A stretch of DNA of 64,000 nucleotides from Paenibacillus typhae (lineage in GTDB: Bacteria > Bacillota > Bacilli > Paenibacillales > Paenibacillaceae). Every line of letters starts with the position of its first letter. Positions within the stretch are counted from its first letter, which is position 1. Below are positions 26,005 through 34,663 of this stretch, piece by piece. The notes beneath the pieces were generated by a model. It had not been told where the DNA came from, searched no databases, and saw nothing but the letters and a program-made list of their open reading frames with translations. The stretch covers positions 1 to 64,000 of the forward strand of contig NZ_FNDX01000018.1 of assembly GCF_900099765.1 (NCBI RefSeq), in the 5' to 3' direction. The translations under genes were made by a program, and so were the position numbers.

Positions 26005-27441
26005 TTAGTTGTTCCAGCCCGACTGAATCTGCTCCAGCGCCTGATCCAGTGTGGCCGTACCGCTTACATAGTCCGTCATGCCCTTCCAGAACGTACCTGC
26101 ACCCACCTTGCCCGGCATGAGGTCAGACCCGTCAAACCGCAGGGTCGAAGCGTCCTGGACCAGCTGCGCCATCCGCCGGTCGGAATCGGACTGGTACCAG
26201 TCAAGCGGAGCATCATTCATTGGGGCAATTACGCCGCCTGACTGCACCCAGCTCTTAATGGATTCGCCGGTGGTGAAGAATTCCATAACCGCACGCACTT
26301 CAGGACGGTCGTTGAACATGGCATAGATATCACCGGCTACAAGTACAGGCTTGCCGTACTGCTCATCAATCGGCGGCAGGTAGAACCAGTCATAATCCGT
26401 GTCCACCTTGGCCGTTTCCGGGAAGAAGCTGGTGATGAAGTTACCAATCAGGTTGAACCAGGCCTTTGGCGGATTGTCAAACATCGGCTTCGGCGCATCG
26501 CCGAAGGCGGTCGTTACGATGGATTTGGTACCGCCGTACACATAGTCCTGGTTAAGCCAGATCTTCGACATAATCTCTACAGCATTCTTTACTTCAGGAG
26601 AGGTAAACGGCAGCTCACCGCTGACCCATTTGTCATAATTCTCAGGCGATGTTGTGCGCAGCATAATATTTTCGACCCAGTCTGTTGCCGGCCAGCCGGT
26701 GGCTGCACCGCTCTCAATCCCGATCGCCCAGGCCGGATCGCCGTCCTTGGCAATCTGCTCAGTGAGGGCCATCAGCTCATCCCACGTCTGCGGAATTGTA
26801 TAGCCTGCTTCGTCAAACTGCTTTTTCGGATACCAGACGAGACTCTTCACATTGCTGCGGTTCCAGATCCCGGCCATAATCTTGCCGTCCTTGCCGTCCA
26901 TTGTGGACATATCCAGCCAGCTCTGGTTGTAGTTGCCCTTGAGCTTCTCCTGATCCAGTACCCCGGTCAGGTCCACCACCTTGCCGGTCTTGGCAATGGA
27001 GGCGAGCAGCCCCGGCTGCGGGAAGTCAGCGATATCCGGAGCATTGCCGCCGTCAACACGAATATTAATGGTGGCTTCGAACTCCTTCGAGCCCTCATAC
27101 TGGATGTCGATTCCGGTTTTCTCCTCGAACTCCTTGATGCTGCTCTCAAATTTCACCTGGTCAGCGTCTACGAACGGCCCGAACATCGTGACCTTGGTTC
27201 CCTTGTATTCACCCTTCATCGCTAACTCAAGCGGAGATCCCGCAGCCGCAGGCTCGGCTGAAGGTGTCGTTTCCTTGCTGTTATCTGCAGTTGGTGCTGC
27301 CGTTGCAGCCGGCGTATCGGTTGGCGCCGCATTATTGCTGTTGTTTCCGCCGCATCCGCTCAGCATCATAGTGAACGATAAACACAGCACCATCGCAAGT
27401 GACAGCTTACGTCCTGGAGTCTTTTTCATTTGTACATCCAT
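26005..27441 (-). CDS. Sugar ABC transporter substrate-binding lipoprotein, MalE-type
   Basis: This 478-residue extracellular solute-binding protein (family 1) starts with a lipoprotein signal ending in the lipobox LSGC (about residues 27-30), then a Thr/Ala/Pro-rich linker (35-65) and the binding domain beginning KVTMFGPFVDADQVKFESSI. The C-terminal VGAGTFWKGMTDYVSG segment is typical of alpha-glucoside-binding proteins. AAGGGG touches the first ATG, while an in-frame ATG four codons later (27429) has it at 12 nt, so the start is uncertain. It is the first gene of the operon with two permeases and the GH65-mutase fusion, suggesting disaccharide import. Confidence 0.92.
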   Translation of the reverse strand: MDVQMKKTPGRKLSLAMVLCLSFTMMLSGCGGNNSNNAAPTDTPAATAAPTADNSKETTPSAEPAAAGSPLELAMKGEYKGTKVTMFGPFVDADQVKFESSIKEFEEKTGIDIQYEGSKEFEATINIRVDGGNAPDIADFPQPGLLASIAKTGKVVDLTGVLDQEKLKGNYNQSWLDMSTMDGKDGKIMAGIWNRSNVKSLVWYPKKQFDEAGYTIPQTWDELMALTEQIAKDGDPAWAIGIESGAATGWPATDWVENIMLRTTSPENYDKWVSGELPFTSPEVKNAVEIMSKIWLNQDYVYGGTKSIVTTAFGDAPKPMFDNPPKAWFNLIGNFITSFFPETAKVDTDYDWFYLPPIDEQYGKPVLVAGDIYAMFNDRPEVRAVMEFFTTGESIKSWVQSGGVIAPMNDAPLDWYQSDSDRRMAQLVQDASTLRFDGSDLMPGKVGAGTFWKGMTDYVSGTATLDQALEQIQSGWNN

Positions 27442-27630
27442 CCCCTTATAATTGTATTAGAGATTGCATCAGGCTCCGGCCTCTTCCGGAATCCGCACCA
27501 TACAGCTGCTGATTCACCTCCTTGCAAAGGTTTTCAGAACGGGCTAAACTATTTTATTTGATTCATGAATGAAACCTTGGCCGATGTTTCAAAGGGCTTT
27601 TTCCAACCGCTTTTTGGATTATAAACATAA

Positions 27631-27678
27631 TTGTAGCGCTTACATTTCCATATTAGCATATAATGTATGCGTTTCCAA
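27631..27678 (-). promoter_or_regulatory. Promoter of the malE-like operon with two cre-like sites
   Basis: On the minus strand -35 TTGGAA (27678-27673), a 17-nt spacer and -10 TAATAT (27655-27650) form a good sigma-A promoter. The palindrome-like TTGTAGCGCTTACA (27631-27644) covers the start site and TGTATGCGTTTCCA (27664-27677) covers the -35. Both resemble catabolite-response (CcpA) or LacI-type operators, which would block initiation. A separate TGAAAC/GTTTCA inverted repeat is at 27570-27591, inside the leader. Confidence 0.65.
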
Positions 27679-27848
27679 TAATGTTCTTCGGATTCGTTTG
27701 TCTTTTTTTGTTTTTGAATTTTTATTATTTACGGATGCTGAAACAGAAGGAGGTATTCACATTTTTATCCATACCAGAGTTAAGATAAAAGCTTGTGAAG
27801 AGTGAGGAAACAGCTTACTTTAAGCGGTCATTATTGCGGTATAGGGTA

Positions 27849-27862
27849 TGAAAAGCTTTTCA
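27849..27862. promoter_or_regulatory. Palindrome TGAAAAGCTTTTCA, copy 1
   Basis: A perfect 14-bp palindrome 74 nt after the end of the LacI-type gene. The same core occurs at 28958-28971 and 29146-29159, so it is a candidate operator of that LacI protein. Confidence 0.5.
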
Positions 27863-27935
27863 CATTAAGACGGAAACAGCCAGGCCATCGGATTTACGAT
27901 AACTGCAGCGGCGTTTCATGGGTATGCGGTTACGC

Positions 27936-28940
27936 TTATTTTTCCCGTGAGGATTCTCTTACAATCAGCTTATGCTCCATTTGTTCTTTCATTACAGCAA
28001 CATTGCCTGTGGTCAGCAGTTCATGCAGCTTCTCTGCGGCCCGGTAACCAAGCTGGTAGATCGGCTGTGCAATGGTCGTCAGCTTCGGAATGAACATCCC
28101 GGACATCCGCAGATTGTCGAACCCTATAACCGATACCTGCCCCGGCACCAGAATATTCCGGTCCTTCAGGTACGAAATCGTCCCCATTGCAAACTCATCG
28201 GCTACACAGAAGACGGCGCTAAGCTCCGGGTACTCACTGAACAGCTCATGTGCTGCCTGATAAGCATGCTCAAAACGGTGGTTGGCGTATTTGATCCTGC
28301 CGGTATTCCGCTCCAGGCCGAATTCTGTCAGCGCCCTAACGAATCCGGCAGCACGCGGCGGCCCGGACACTGAATTATCGTGATTGAACCCGATCATTCC
28401 GATCTCCTTGTGCCCCAGCTCGATCAGGAACTTCACAGCATCATAGGCGGCGAGCTCATCATCCACCTCGACGGACGGAACTTCGTATTCGTCGGAATGC
28501 GAGGACACCAGCACAAACGGAATTCTGAAGCCTGTCAGCTTCTCATAATATTCCGGGTACAGCATATCGCTGGCGAACACAATTCCATCCACCTGCTTCT
28601 CATGAAACGTATCAATGTAAGACAATGTACGCTCCATATCGCGGTCGGTGTTGCAGATCATCAGACTGTACCCGAGCTTGATACAGGCATCCTGCATTCC
28701 GCGGATTACTCCGGCAAAATACAGGTTCTCAATATCCGGTATCAGCAGACCCAGCGTATTGGACTTCTTGTAAATCAGGCCGCGCGCAAATGCATTGGGC
28801 TGATACTTCAGCTCCTTGATAGCCTCTATCACCCTGTTCCGCTTGCTCGGCACGACAGTCTCAGGCGCATTCATCACACGGGATACCGTACTGATCGACA
28901 CCTCTGCCATTCTGGCGACATCTCTAATGGTTGGTTTCAT
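27936..28940 (-). CDS. LacI-family transcriptional regulator of the alpha-glucoside operon
   Basis: This 334-residue regulator has the LacI helix-turn-helix TIRDVARMAEVSISTVSRVM at the extreme N-terminus, a hinge around QPNAFARGL and a sugar-binding-protein-like core (LGLLIPDIENLYFAGVIRGM; VDGIVFASDMLYPEYYEKL). The ending SVIGFDNLRMSGMFIPKLTTI is characteristic. It lies directly upstream of the malE-like operon in the same direction but 494 nt away, with its own promoter region. It is the most likely specific regulator of that operon; palindromes with a GAAAAGCTTTTC core flank it. No clear terminator follows. Confidence 0.92.
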   Translation of the reverse strand: MKPTIRDVARMAEVSISTVSRVMNAPETVVPSKRNRVIEAIKELKYQPNAFARGLIYKKSNTLGLLIPDIENLYFAGVIRGMQDACIKLGYSLMICNTDRDMERTLSYIDTFHEKQVDGIVFASDMLYPEYYEKLTGFRIPFVLVSSHSDEYEVPSVEVDDELAAYDAVKFLIELGHKEIGMIGFNHDNSVSGPPRAAGFVRALTEFGLERNTGRIKYANHRFEHAYQAAHELFSEYPELSAVFCVADEFAMGTISYLKDRNILVPGQVSVIGFDNLRMSGMFIPKLTTIAQPIYQLGYRAAEKLHELLTTGNVAVMKEQMEHKLIVRESSREK

Positions 28941-28957
28941 AGACTAACTTCCTTTTT

Positions 28958-28971
28958 AGAAAAGCTTTTCA
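28958..28971. promoter_or_regulatory. Palindrome GAAAAGCTTTTC, copy 2, in the LacI gene leader
   Basis: AGAAAAGCTTTTCA lies 17 nt before the LacI start codon, where a bound repressor would block the gene itself. Copy 3 (TGAAAAGCTTATCA) is 188 bp further upstream. Confidence 0.55.
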
Positions 28972-29013
28972 AAGCGATTATAGCAGCGGCTCTGCTAATT
29001 TACAATAGCCTAA

Positions 29014-29027
29014 ATACAGCGCTTTCA
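29014..29027 (-). promoter_or_regulatory. cre-like site upstream of the LacI gene
   Basis: The minus-strand sequence TGAAAGCGCTGTAT matches the CcpA consensus TGWAANCGNTNWCA at 12 of 14 positions. It lies 74 nt before the LacI start. Confidence 0.45.
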
Positions 29028-29145
29028 AAATTATTTTTTTTGGGTATTCAGCCTTTTATTTGAGTTCCTGCAAGGAATGTTTGTCCTCTTCCTCCCGGTT
29101 TATCCATATACACCCGGATCTAGTCCATTCTCTGCAGGCTTATTT

Positions 29146-29159
29146 TGAAAAGCTTATCA
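29146..29159. promoter_or_regulatory. Palindrome TGAAAAGCTTATCA, copy 3
   Basis: One mismatch from copy 1. The surrounding gap (29160-29320) before the next gene holds nothing else I recognise except a TATAAT at 29327-29332, the probable -10 of the LLM oxidoreductase gene. Confidence 0.45.
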
Positions 29160-29412
29160 GGCAACTACAGAATAAGCAGACCCGCCTCCAGTTATCCCTC
29201 CATTGGCTCCCCATCTTAAGCTCGCTTCAATAATTCCTCAATATGTAGTTCTGCAATATTTTTGCTGCACTCACTTCCCGGCTGCCACAAACTTACTTAA
29301 AGTGTGTAAATAATTTTATTTCATGTTATAATTTCAGGGTAGATTTATTTATAGCTGCAAATACTGCTGTAAGCTTATAAATTGCTTAATTCTCATCACT
29401 GGAGGGGTTATT

Positions 29413-30426
29413 GTGAAGCAACTGCGGGATATCCCAATCTCCGTGCTGGATCTCGCTCCGATTGTAGAGGGCGGAACAGCGGCGGATTCACTGCAAAATA
29501 CACTGGATTTGGCACGTCACGCTGAAGAGTGGGGCTACCTCCGCTACTGGCTGGCGGAGCATCATAATATGACCGGCATCGCCAGCTCGGCGACCTCTGT
29601 CGTCATCGGCCATGTGGCTGCCGGAACTTCAAGCATCCGCGTAGGCTCAGGCGGAATTATGCTCAGTAATCATGCACCGCTGATGATTGCCGAGCAGTTC
29701 GGAACGTTGGAGTCGCTGTTTCCCGGACGGATTGATCTGGGCCTCGGAAGAGCGCCAGGCTCCGACCAGGCTGCGGCCAGAGCGCTGCGCCGCGGCCTCG
29801 GCAGCGACGGCAGTGAATTCCCTGAGCAGCTAAGCGAGCTCAGAGCCTACTTCGACCCGAACGGTGCCGGTTCGCGCCCCCTTGGCGTGCGTGCCACTCC
29901 GGGCGAAGGGCTGAATGTGCCGATTTGGCTGCTTGGCTCCAGCGGCTTCAGCGCACAGCTGGCCGGCCAGCTGGGTTTACCGTTCGCTTTTGCCAGCCAT
30001 TTCGCTCCGGACTATCTGCTGCCGGCGCTGCATCTGTACCGCAGCAGCTTCAAACCATCGGCTGCGCTCGACAAGCCGCATGTGATGGTCGGCCTCGGCA
30101 TTACCGCCGCCGATACAACTGCAGCCGCACGCTGGCTGGCTACTTCCCAGCAACAGCAATTCCTGAACATCATTCGGGGCCGTACCGGCAAGCTCCAGCC
30201 TCCGGTTGATGACATGGAGCCGCTTTGGTCACCGCAGGAAAGAGCCATGCTGCTTGATAAGCAGAAGTACTCCATTGCGGGGGATAAAGCCTACATCAAA
30301 GAGCGCCTTCTGCAAATTCTTGAAGAAACCGGTGCGGATGAATGGATCATTGCTTCCCAGATTTACGACCATACTGCACGGCTGCGTTCCTACGAACTGG
30401 TAGCAGAGCTTATAAAAGAAAGCTAA
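29413..30426 (+). CDS. LLM-class (luciferase-like) flavin-dependent oxidoreductase
   Basis: This 337-residue bacterial-luciferase-like (beta/alpha)8 protein shows [18 protein letters not shown] at the N-terminus, [35 protein letters not shown] and [12 protein letters not shown]. All of these belong to the MsnO8/YhbW-like single-component group. Such proteins bind FMN and often act as monooxygenases of unknown substrate. It starts with GTG; GGAGGGG lies 7 nt upstream. Monocistronic, with a TATAAT -10 at 29327 and its own terminator. Confidence 0.92.
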   Translation: MKQLRDIPISVLDLAPIVEGGTAADSLQNTLDLARHAEEWGYLRYWLAEHHNMTGIASSATSVVIGHVAAGTSSIRVGSGGIMLSNHAPLMIAEQFGTLESLFPGRIDLGLGRAPGSDQAAARALRRGLGSDGSEFPEQLSELRAYFDPNGAGSRPLGVRATPGEGLNVPIWLLGSSGFSAQLAGQLGLPFAFASHFAPDYLLPALHLYRSSFKPSAALDKPHVMVGLGITAADTTAAARWLATSQQQQFLNIIRGRTGKLQPPVDDMEPLWSPQERAMLLDKQKYSIAGDKAYIKERLLQILEETGADEWIIASQIYDHTARLRSYELVAELIKES

Positions 30427-30448
30427 ATCAGCTATCCCAAATGAATCA

Positions 30449-30511
30449 GCAGGACAATGATGAAGCAATGGAAGCTTTTTAAGTTCCTTTAATCATTGTC
30501 TTGCTTTTTTT
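30449..30511 (+). terminator. Intrinsic terminator
   Basis: GCAGGACAATGAT (30449-30461) pairs with ATCATTGTCTTGC (30492-30504; one G-U), followed by seven T. Confidence 0.88.
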
Positions 30512-30678
30512 ATATTCTGCTGCTATCTATGTTCTCAATAAAATACAACAAAACATGTGAAAACCAGAGAAATAATGATAACGAGACAGTTACACAAAGA
30601 AAACTGATTATTAATCGCTTCAAAAAACTTATTTTAAGTATATACTCGTATTTTTAACGTTTTTATTTATTACTTTTA

Positions 30679-30854
30679 TTGATTATACTGTAGTTATTCG
30701 TTATAACGAACATACATACTTTAGCATTACACATCTGGCATGTTTGTATTCAAATTCTTTATTCAAGTCAGCTCAATTGTAGTAGTACTCCAAAATACCA
30801 CTCATTTCGACAGGCCTGTAAGAATTAACGGATTACAGGCGGTTTTTTGTCGAG
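30679..30854 (+). promoter_or_regulatory. Promoter and structured leader of the TasA-like/sortase operon
   Basis: -35 TTGATT (30679-30684), 17-nt spacer and -10 TATAAC (30702-30707). The perfect palindrome TTCGTTATAACGAA (30697-30710) overlays the -10 and is a likely operator. The leader is about 185 nt. In it GCCTGTAA (30814-30821) pairs with TTACAGGC (30833-30840), followed by GG and six T, a possible attenuator. Flanking this hairpin are TTCGACA (30806-30812), a perfect Spo0A box in reverse, and TGTCGAG (30848-30854), one mismatch from the box; they can also pair as an outer stem. The AT-rich stretch 30512-30678 holds nothing else I recognise. Confidence 0.6.
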
Positions 30855-30898
30855 ATGCGCGGGAGCAGCGCGGAGTTCCAGAAGAAAGGGGGCGGCGG

Positions 30899-31927
30899 GT
30901 GAAAAGGAAGGTTCCTATCGCAGTAATTGGCGCGTATATTTTATTAGTGATAACCGGTGTTGTATGGCATGCCGGTGGAGTAAGCGCTGAGGATACGATC
31001 AAGCTTACTGTCAACTCGCAGATAACGAGCACAACGGCGATGACCAATATGCAGCCGGGAGATGCAGTTTCGTCAGAATATACGGTTATTAATGAAGGAT
31101 CAGAGCGCTTTGACTATTTTGTGGACTTCGAATTTGTTTCGGGAGACGCCGAACTGTATGATATCCTGCAGATGAAGCTGCAAAAAGAGGGAGTAACGCT
31201 CTACACAGGAGTAATGAGCAAAGCGGAGGGGAGAGTGGCCGTCGGCACACTCCCTGGAGGAGGCCGGGAAACCATCCGCATGGATGTCGTTTTCCCTGTT
31301 GAGGCAGGAAATGAGTTTCAGGGCAAAGCCGTCAGTGTGGCCTTTAATTTCACTGCTTCTGCTGTTCCGGAGCCGACACCAGGACCTAGCCCGACGCCAT
31401 CCGCCTCACCGGAGCCGTCTTCAACAGCCAGCCCGGCCCCTTCCGCTTCACCGGATCCAACCGGAGGGCCTGTCAATACGCCTGAGGCGACTCCAACGTC
31501 TACGGCGACTGCAACGGCAAGTCCAAATCCGACGGCTGCACCATCCCAAACTCCGGATGCCACCGCTTATCCGGGAGGAGTTCAGACTCCTGTGCCATCG
31601 GCCACTCCATCGGCCACTCCATCGGCTACGCCTGGAGGCAGTGAGGTAACTGTCACAAATCCGCCTGTTCCGCTAGGCGAAGGAGATGGAGATAACGGTG
31701 AAGCTGCACCGACTCCGGGCCCAGGCAGTGTGGATGCCGGTAGTACCGCAGCACCTTCTCCGGATCAGGAGGTCGTTATCGGTGATGATGAGCTTCCGCT
31801 CTCCGGGCCGGAAGGCGGCGATGAACTGCCTGATACTGCAGAACCTTGGTATAACCTGATTCTGATCAGTATGGCGGTTGCTATTGTTAGTATCATCCTG
31901 CTGCGCAGACTGAATTCGAAGAAATAA
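30899..31927 (+). CDS. Camelysin/TasA-like surface protein with LPDTA sorting signal
   Basis: This 342-residue secreted protein has a signal peptide (1-29, ending VSA), a TasA/camelysin-like beta domain (about 30-165: TVNSQITSTTAMTNMQPGDA, SSEYTVINEGSERFDYFVDF and AGNEFQGKAVSVAFNFTAS), a Pro/Thr/Ser/Ala-rich stalk (about 168-290, with tandem SATP units), and a sorting signal near residue 310: LPDTA, a hydrophobic helix and the charged tail RRLNSKK. LPDTA-type motifs are used by class D sortases, and such a sortase is encoded 20 nt downstream. The GTG at 30899 has AAAGGGGG 7 nt upstream. It is probably a cell-wall-anchored relative of the biofilm fibre protein TasA; fibre formation is not shown. 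Confidence 0.85.
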   Translation: MKRKVPIAVIGAYILLVITGVVWHAGGVSAEDTIKLTVNSQITSTTAMTNMQPGDAVSSEYTVINEGSERFDYFVDFEFVSGDAELYDILQMKLQKEGVTLYTGVMSKAEGRVAVGTLPGGGRETIRMDVVFPVEAGNEFQGKAVSVAFNFTASAVPEPTPGPSPTPSASPEPSSTASPAPSASPDPTGGPVNTPEATPTSTATATASPNPTAAPSQTPDATAYPGGVQTPVPSATPSATPSATPGGSEVTVTNPPVPLGEGDGDNGEAAPTPGPGSVDAGSTAAPSPDQEVVIGDDELPLSGPEGGDELPDTAEPWYNLILISMAVAIVSIILLRRLNSKK

Positions 31928-31947
31928 CAAAGGCTGGAGGAGAGAGT

Positions 31948-32592
31948 ATGAAGCAGCGTCCGGGGATTGTCATTGCCGCCGTGCGTCTGATCTTCATACT
32001 CTCTTTGTGCGTGCTGCTGTATTCTCTGCTCCAGATTTTCAAAGCTCCCGCGGAAGCCCGCGAGACACTCAAGGAATGGGACAAAAAGAGGGAGGAAGCC
32101 CTGATGCCCGTCATTCAGGAGGAGGAAACCCCTTTACCGCCAAGCATGGTCTCTCTCCCTCCGGTAACAAAAAGTAGTGAGCCGGATTATACCGACGGGG
32201 AGATTATCGGGGAGATTTATTTCCCGGCGCTGGAACGGAGGATTGCTATTCTTGAGGGCACACAGCGGGCGCAGCTAAAAAAGGGCGCAGGGCATTATGC
32301 AGGAAGCGCAGCAATCGGCGCGGACGGAAACAGCGTACTCGCAGGACACCGGGATACAGTGTTCCGCGGAATCGGCAGGCTTAAGATACATGACTTAATA
32401 GAAGTAGAGACAATGGACGGCACATTCATTTACGAGGTGACCGGCAGCACGATCGTAGACGGGGAGGAACGGGGAGCGATCAAGCCAAGCAGCACCCCTG
32501 TGCTTACGCTAATCACCTGCTATCCTTTCGGCTATGCCGGTCCGGCGCCGGAGCGGTATCTATTGTCTGCTTCACTGGTCAAAAGGAAATAA
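31948..32592 (+). CDS. Class D sortase
   Basis: This 214-residue membrane-bound transpeptidase has an N-terminal signal anchor (about 8-29), a linker and a sortase beta-barrel from about residue 85 (GEIYFPALERRIAILEGT). The catalytic His is in LAGHRDTVF, the Cys in LITCYPF and the Arg in PERYLLSA, in the right order. Length and lack of extra domains match class D. It follows the LPDTA protein by 20 nt with GGAGGAGAG before the ATG, so the pair is a dedicated enzyme-substrate operon that anchors the surface protein to peptidoglycan. Confidence 0.92.
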   Translation: MKQRPGIVIAAVRLIFILSLCVLLYSLLQIFKAPAEARETLKEWDKKREEALMPVIQEEETPLPPSMVSLPPVTKSSEPDYTDGEIIGEIYFPALERRIAILEGTQRAQLKKGAGHYAGSAAIGADGNSVLAGHRDTVFRGIGRLKIHDLIEVETMDGTFIYEVTGSTIVDGEERGAIKPSSTPVLTLITCYPFGYAGPAPERYLLSASLVKRK

Positions 32593-32763
32593 AGTGCTGC
32601 AGCAGAACGGAACCAGGCCGCGGGAATACGCCCCCTCAGGCAGTCTCCCTGCAAAAGATGAGTCACCGCCCGGAACATGATAATATAGTACTGCGGCAAG
32701 CAGAAGCAGCGGCTGTACCGGCTACTCCGGGCAGCCTGTTTTTGCGGCAATTATCAGGCTCAG

Positions 32764-32781
32764 GTATAGGGTATCCTATAC
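32764..32781. promoter_or_regulatory. Inverted repeat upstream of pepT
   Basis: GTATAGG and CCTATAC, separated by GTAT, lie 37 nt before the pepT start; possible operator. The rest of the 225-nt gap after the sortase gene shows nothing recognisable. Confidence 0.4.
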
Positions 32782-32817
32782 TTATATGTTTTTAGATGAA
32801 GAGGAGATGATCTACCC

Positions 32818-34050
32818 ATGAAGGATGAACTGATTAAGCGGTTTGTTTCATATGCGCAGATGGATACCCAGTCCAATGAGGAGAGCGATACCTGCCCGTC
32901 TACCCCGGGGCAAATGGAGCTCGCCCGCAAGCTGGTGGACGAGCTGCAGCAGCTGGGATTAACGGAAGTTACAGTGGACGAGCATGCTTATGTTATGGCG
33001 ACCCTGCCTGCAAACACAGAAAAGGAAGTGCCGACGATCGGATTCCTGGCCCATCTGGATACAGCTACGGATTTTACCGGAGCTAACGTAAAGCCCCAGA
33101 TCGTCGAAACTTATGACGGCGGCGATATTGTGCTGAACAAGGAGCTGAACGTTGTTTTGTCCGTGGACAGCTTCCCGGAGCTGCCTGAATACAAAGGACA
33201 TACGCTGATTACCACAGACGGCACAACGCTGCTTGGCGCAGACAACAAGGCCGGAATCGCTGAAATCATGACCGCCATGGCTTACCTGATCGCCCACCCT
33301 GAAATCAAGCACGGTAAAATTCGTGTAGCCTTCACCCCCGACGAGGAAATCGGACGCGGACCGCATAAGTTCGATGTCGCCGCTTTTGGCGCTTCCTATG
33401 CTTATACTGTAGACGGGGGACCGCTTGGTGAGCTGGAATACGAGAGCTTCAACGCCGCTGCCGCCAAAATCACCTTCAAAGGTGTCAACGTCCATCCCGG
33501 AACCGCCAAAGGGAAAATGGTGCACTCCTCCAAAATCGCGATGGCCTTCCATCTCAGACTGCCAGCCGGCGAAGCACCTGAATTCACAGACGGGTATGAG
33601 GGCTTCTACCACCTGATCTCCATGCAGGGAACGGCGGAGCAGAGTAAGCTGGCCTATATCATCCGTGACTTTGACCGCGCAAGCTTCGAGAGCCGCAAGG
33701 CGAATATTTCCGCCATTGTTGAAGAGTTCAAATCCACATACGGCGATGAAAATGTGCTGCTGGAGATGAACGACCAATACTACAACATGCGCGAAAAAAT
33801 CGAACCGGTCCGCCATATCGTCGACATCGCCCACGAGGCGATGGAAAACCTAGGCATTACACCGGTAATCCGCCCCATCCGCGGCGGCACCGACGGCTCG
33901 CAGCTGTCCTATATGGGACTGCCTACGCCTAATATTTTTACAGGCGGGGAGAACTTCCACGGCAAATTCGAGTATGCTTCGGTCGATGTCATGCTCAAGG
34001 CTGTAAATGTAATCGTAGAAATCGCCAGGCTGTTTGAGCAAAAAGCTTAA
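32818..34050 (+). CDS. pepT: Peptidase T (tripeptide aminopeptidase)
   Basis: This 410-residue M20B metallopeptidase releases the N-terminal residue from tripeptides in the cytosol. Metal-binding residues are visible: His in FLAHLDTA, Asp in LLGADNKAG, the catalytic Glu and metal Glu in [10 protein letters not shown], Asp in [10 protein letters not shown] and the C-terminal His in [11 protein letters not shown]. The dimerisation insert [16 protein letters not shown] is also present. Length is the family norm. AGAGGAG precedes the ATG. Confidence 0.96.
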   Translation: MKDELIKRFVSYAQMDTQSNEESDTCPSTPGQMELARKLVDELQQLGLTEVTVDEHAYVMATLPANTEKEVPTIGFLAHLDTATDFTGANVKPQIVETYDGGDIVLNKELNVVLSVDSFPELPEYKGHTLITTDGTTLLGADNKAGIAEIMTAMAYLIAHPEIKHGKIRVAFTPDEEIGRGPHKFDVAAFGASYAYTVDGGPLGELEYESFNAAAAKITFKGVNVHPGTAKGKMVHSSKIAMAFHLRLPAGEAPEFTDGYEGFYHLISMQGTAEQSKLAYIIRDFDRASFESRKANISAIVEEFKSTYGDENVLLEMNDQYYNMREKIEPVRHIVDIAHEAMENLGITPVIRPIRGGTDGSQLSYMGLPTPNIFTGGENFHGKFEYASVDVMLKAVNVIVEIARLFEQKA

Positions 34051-34364
34051 CTGCCAGTTGGGATTTGGCAGGTGGTTATAGCGGCGGTTGCTGGTGCCAT
34101 AATTGCAATAATAGTTAGCTTTTCAGTCCAGGCGGGTTGGGGCTGCTGGTGAGGTTACGGCAGTTACGCGGCTACGGCGGTTACGGCGGTTTCGGCGAGC
34201 TGCACAAATTACAGTAGCCAAGGCAGGCTGCACAAATCCCGGTTAGTTAAAGTAATCTGGCAGTTGCTGTAGCAGGTACGCATGTGTGGCGCTGTGGCAG
34301 GTATGGTAGCCATGGTAGTCAGCAGTTTTGCAGGATTTTCAGATGTGCAGCTCCTGTTAGCGAT
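34051..34364. other. Non-coding region after pepT
   Basis: No gene is seen. From 34152 to 34200 there are degenerate 9-bp units (GTTACGGCA, GTTACGCGG, CTACGGCGG, TTACGGCGG, TTTCGGCGA). The rest is G-rich on the plus strand and resembles the patchy sequence at 19.5 kb. Confidence 0.5.
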
Positions 34365-34415
34365 ATAAAACAGCCCCGGGCAAAAGCGAATGCTTTCAGC
34401 CGGGGGCTGTTTTAT
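34365..34415. terminator. Bidirectional terminator
   Basis: ATAAAACAGCCCC (34365-34377) pairs with GGGGCTGTTTTAT (34403-34415). It lies between convergent pepT and the oxidoreductase gene. The 250 nt that follow contain only short GC-rich inverted repeats such as GGTGCC/GGCACC. Confidence 0.75.
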
Positions 34416-34663
34416 GCCTTTTTATATTTCCTGAGGGATTCCATCTCTTTACGCCAGGTGCCCGGCCGGCACCAAGTCTGGCGGGAACCTGGAACCAGGG
34501 GACTGGACTGCGCCACTTGTTCAGATCTGGAGCGGTCCTCAGAGATACTAGCAGGTTGCTACCAGCTCCATTAATGGGATTTTTCCCTTTATTCCGGCAC
34601 CAGCTGGCCCGCCACCAGCACCTTAGCGCCCAGGCCGGCCGGTGCGCGGAATGCCTCTCCGGC

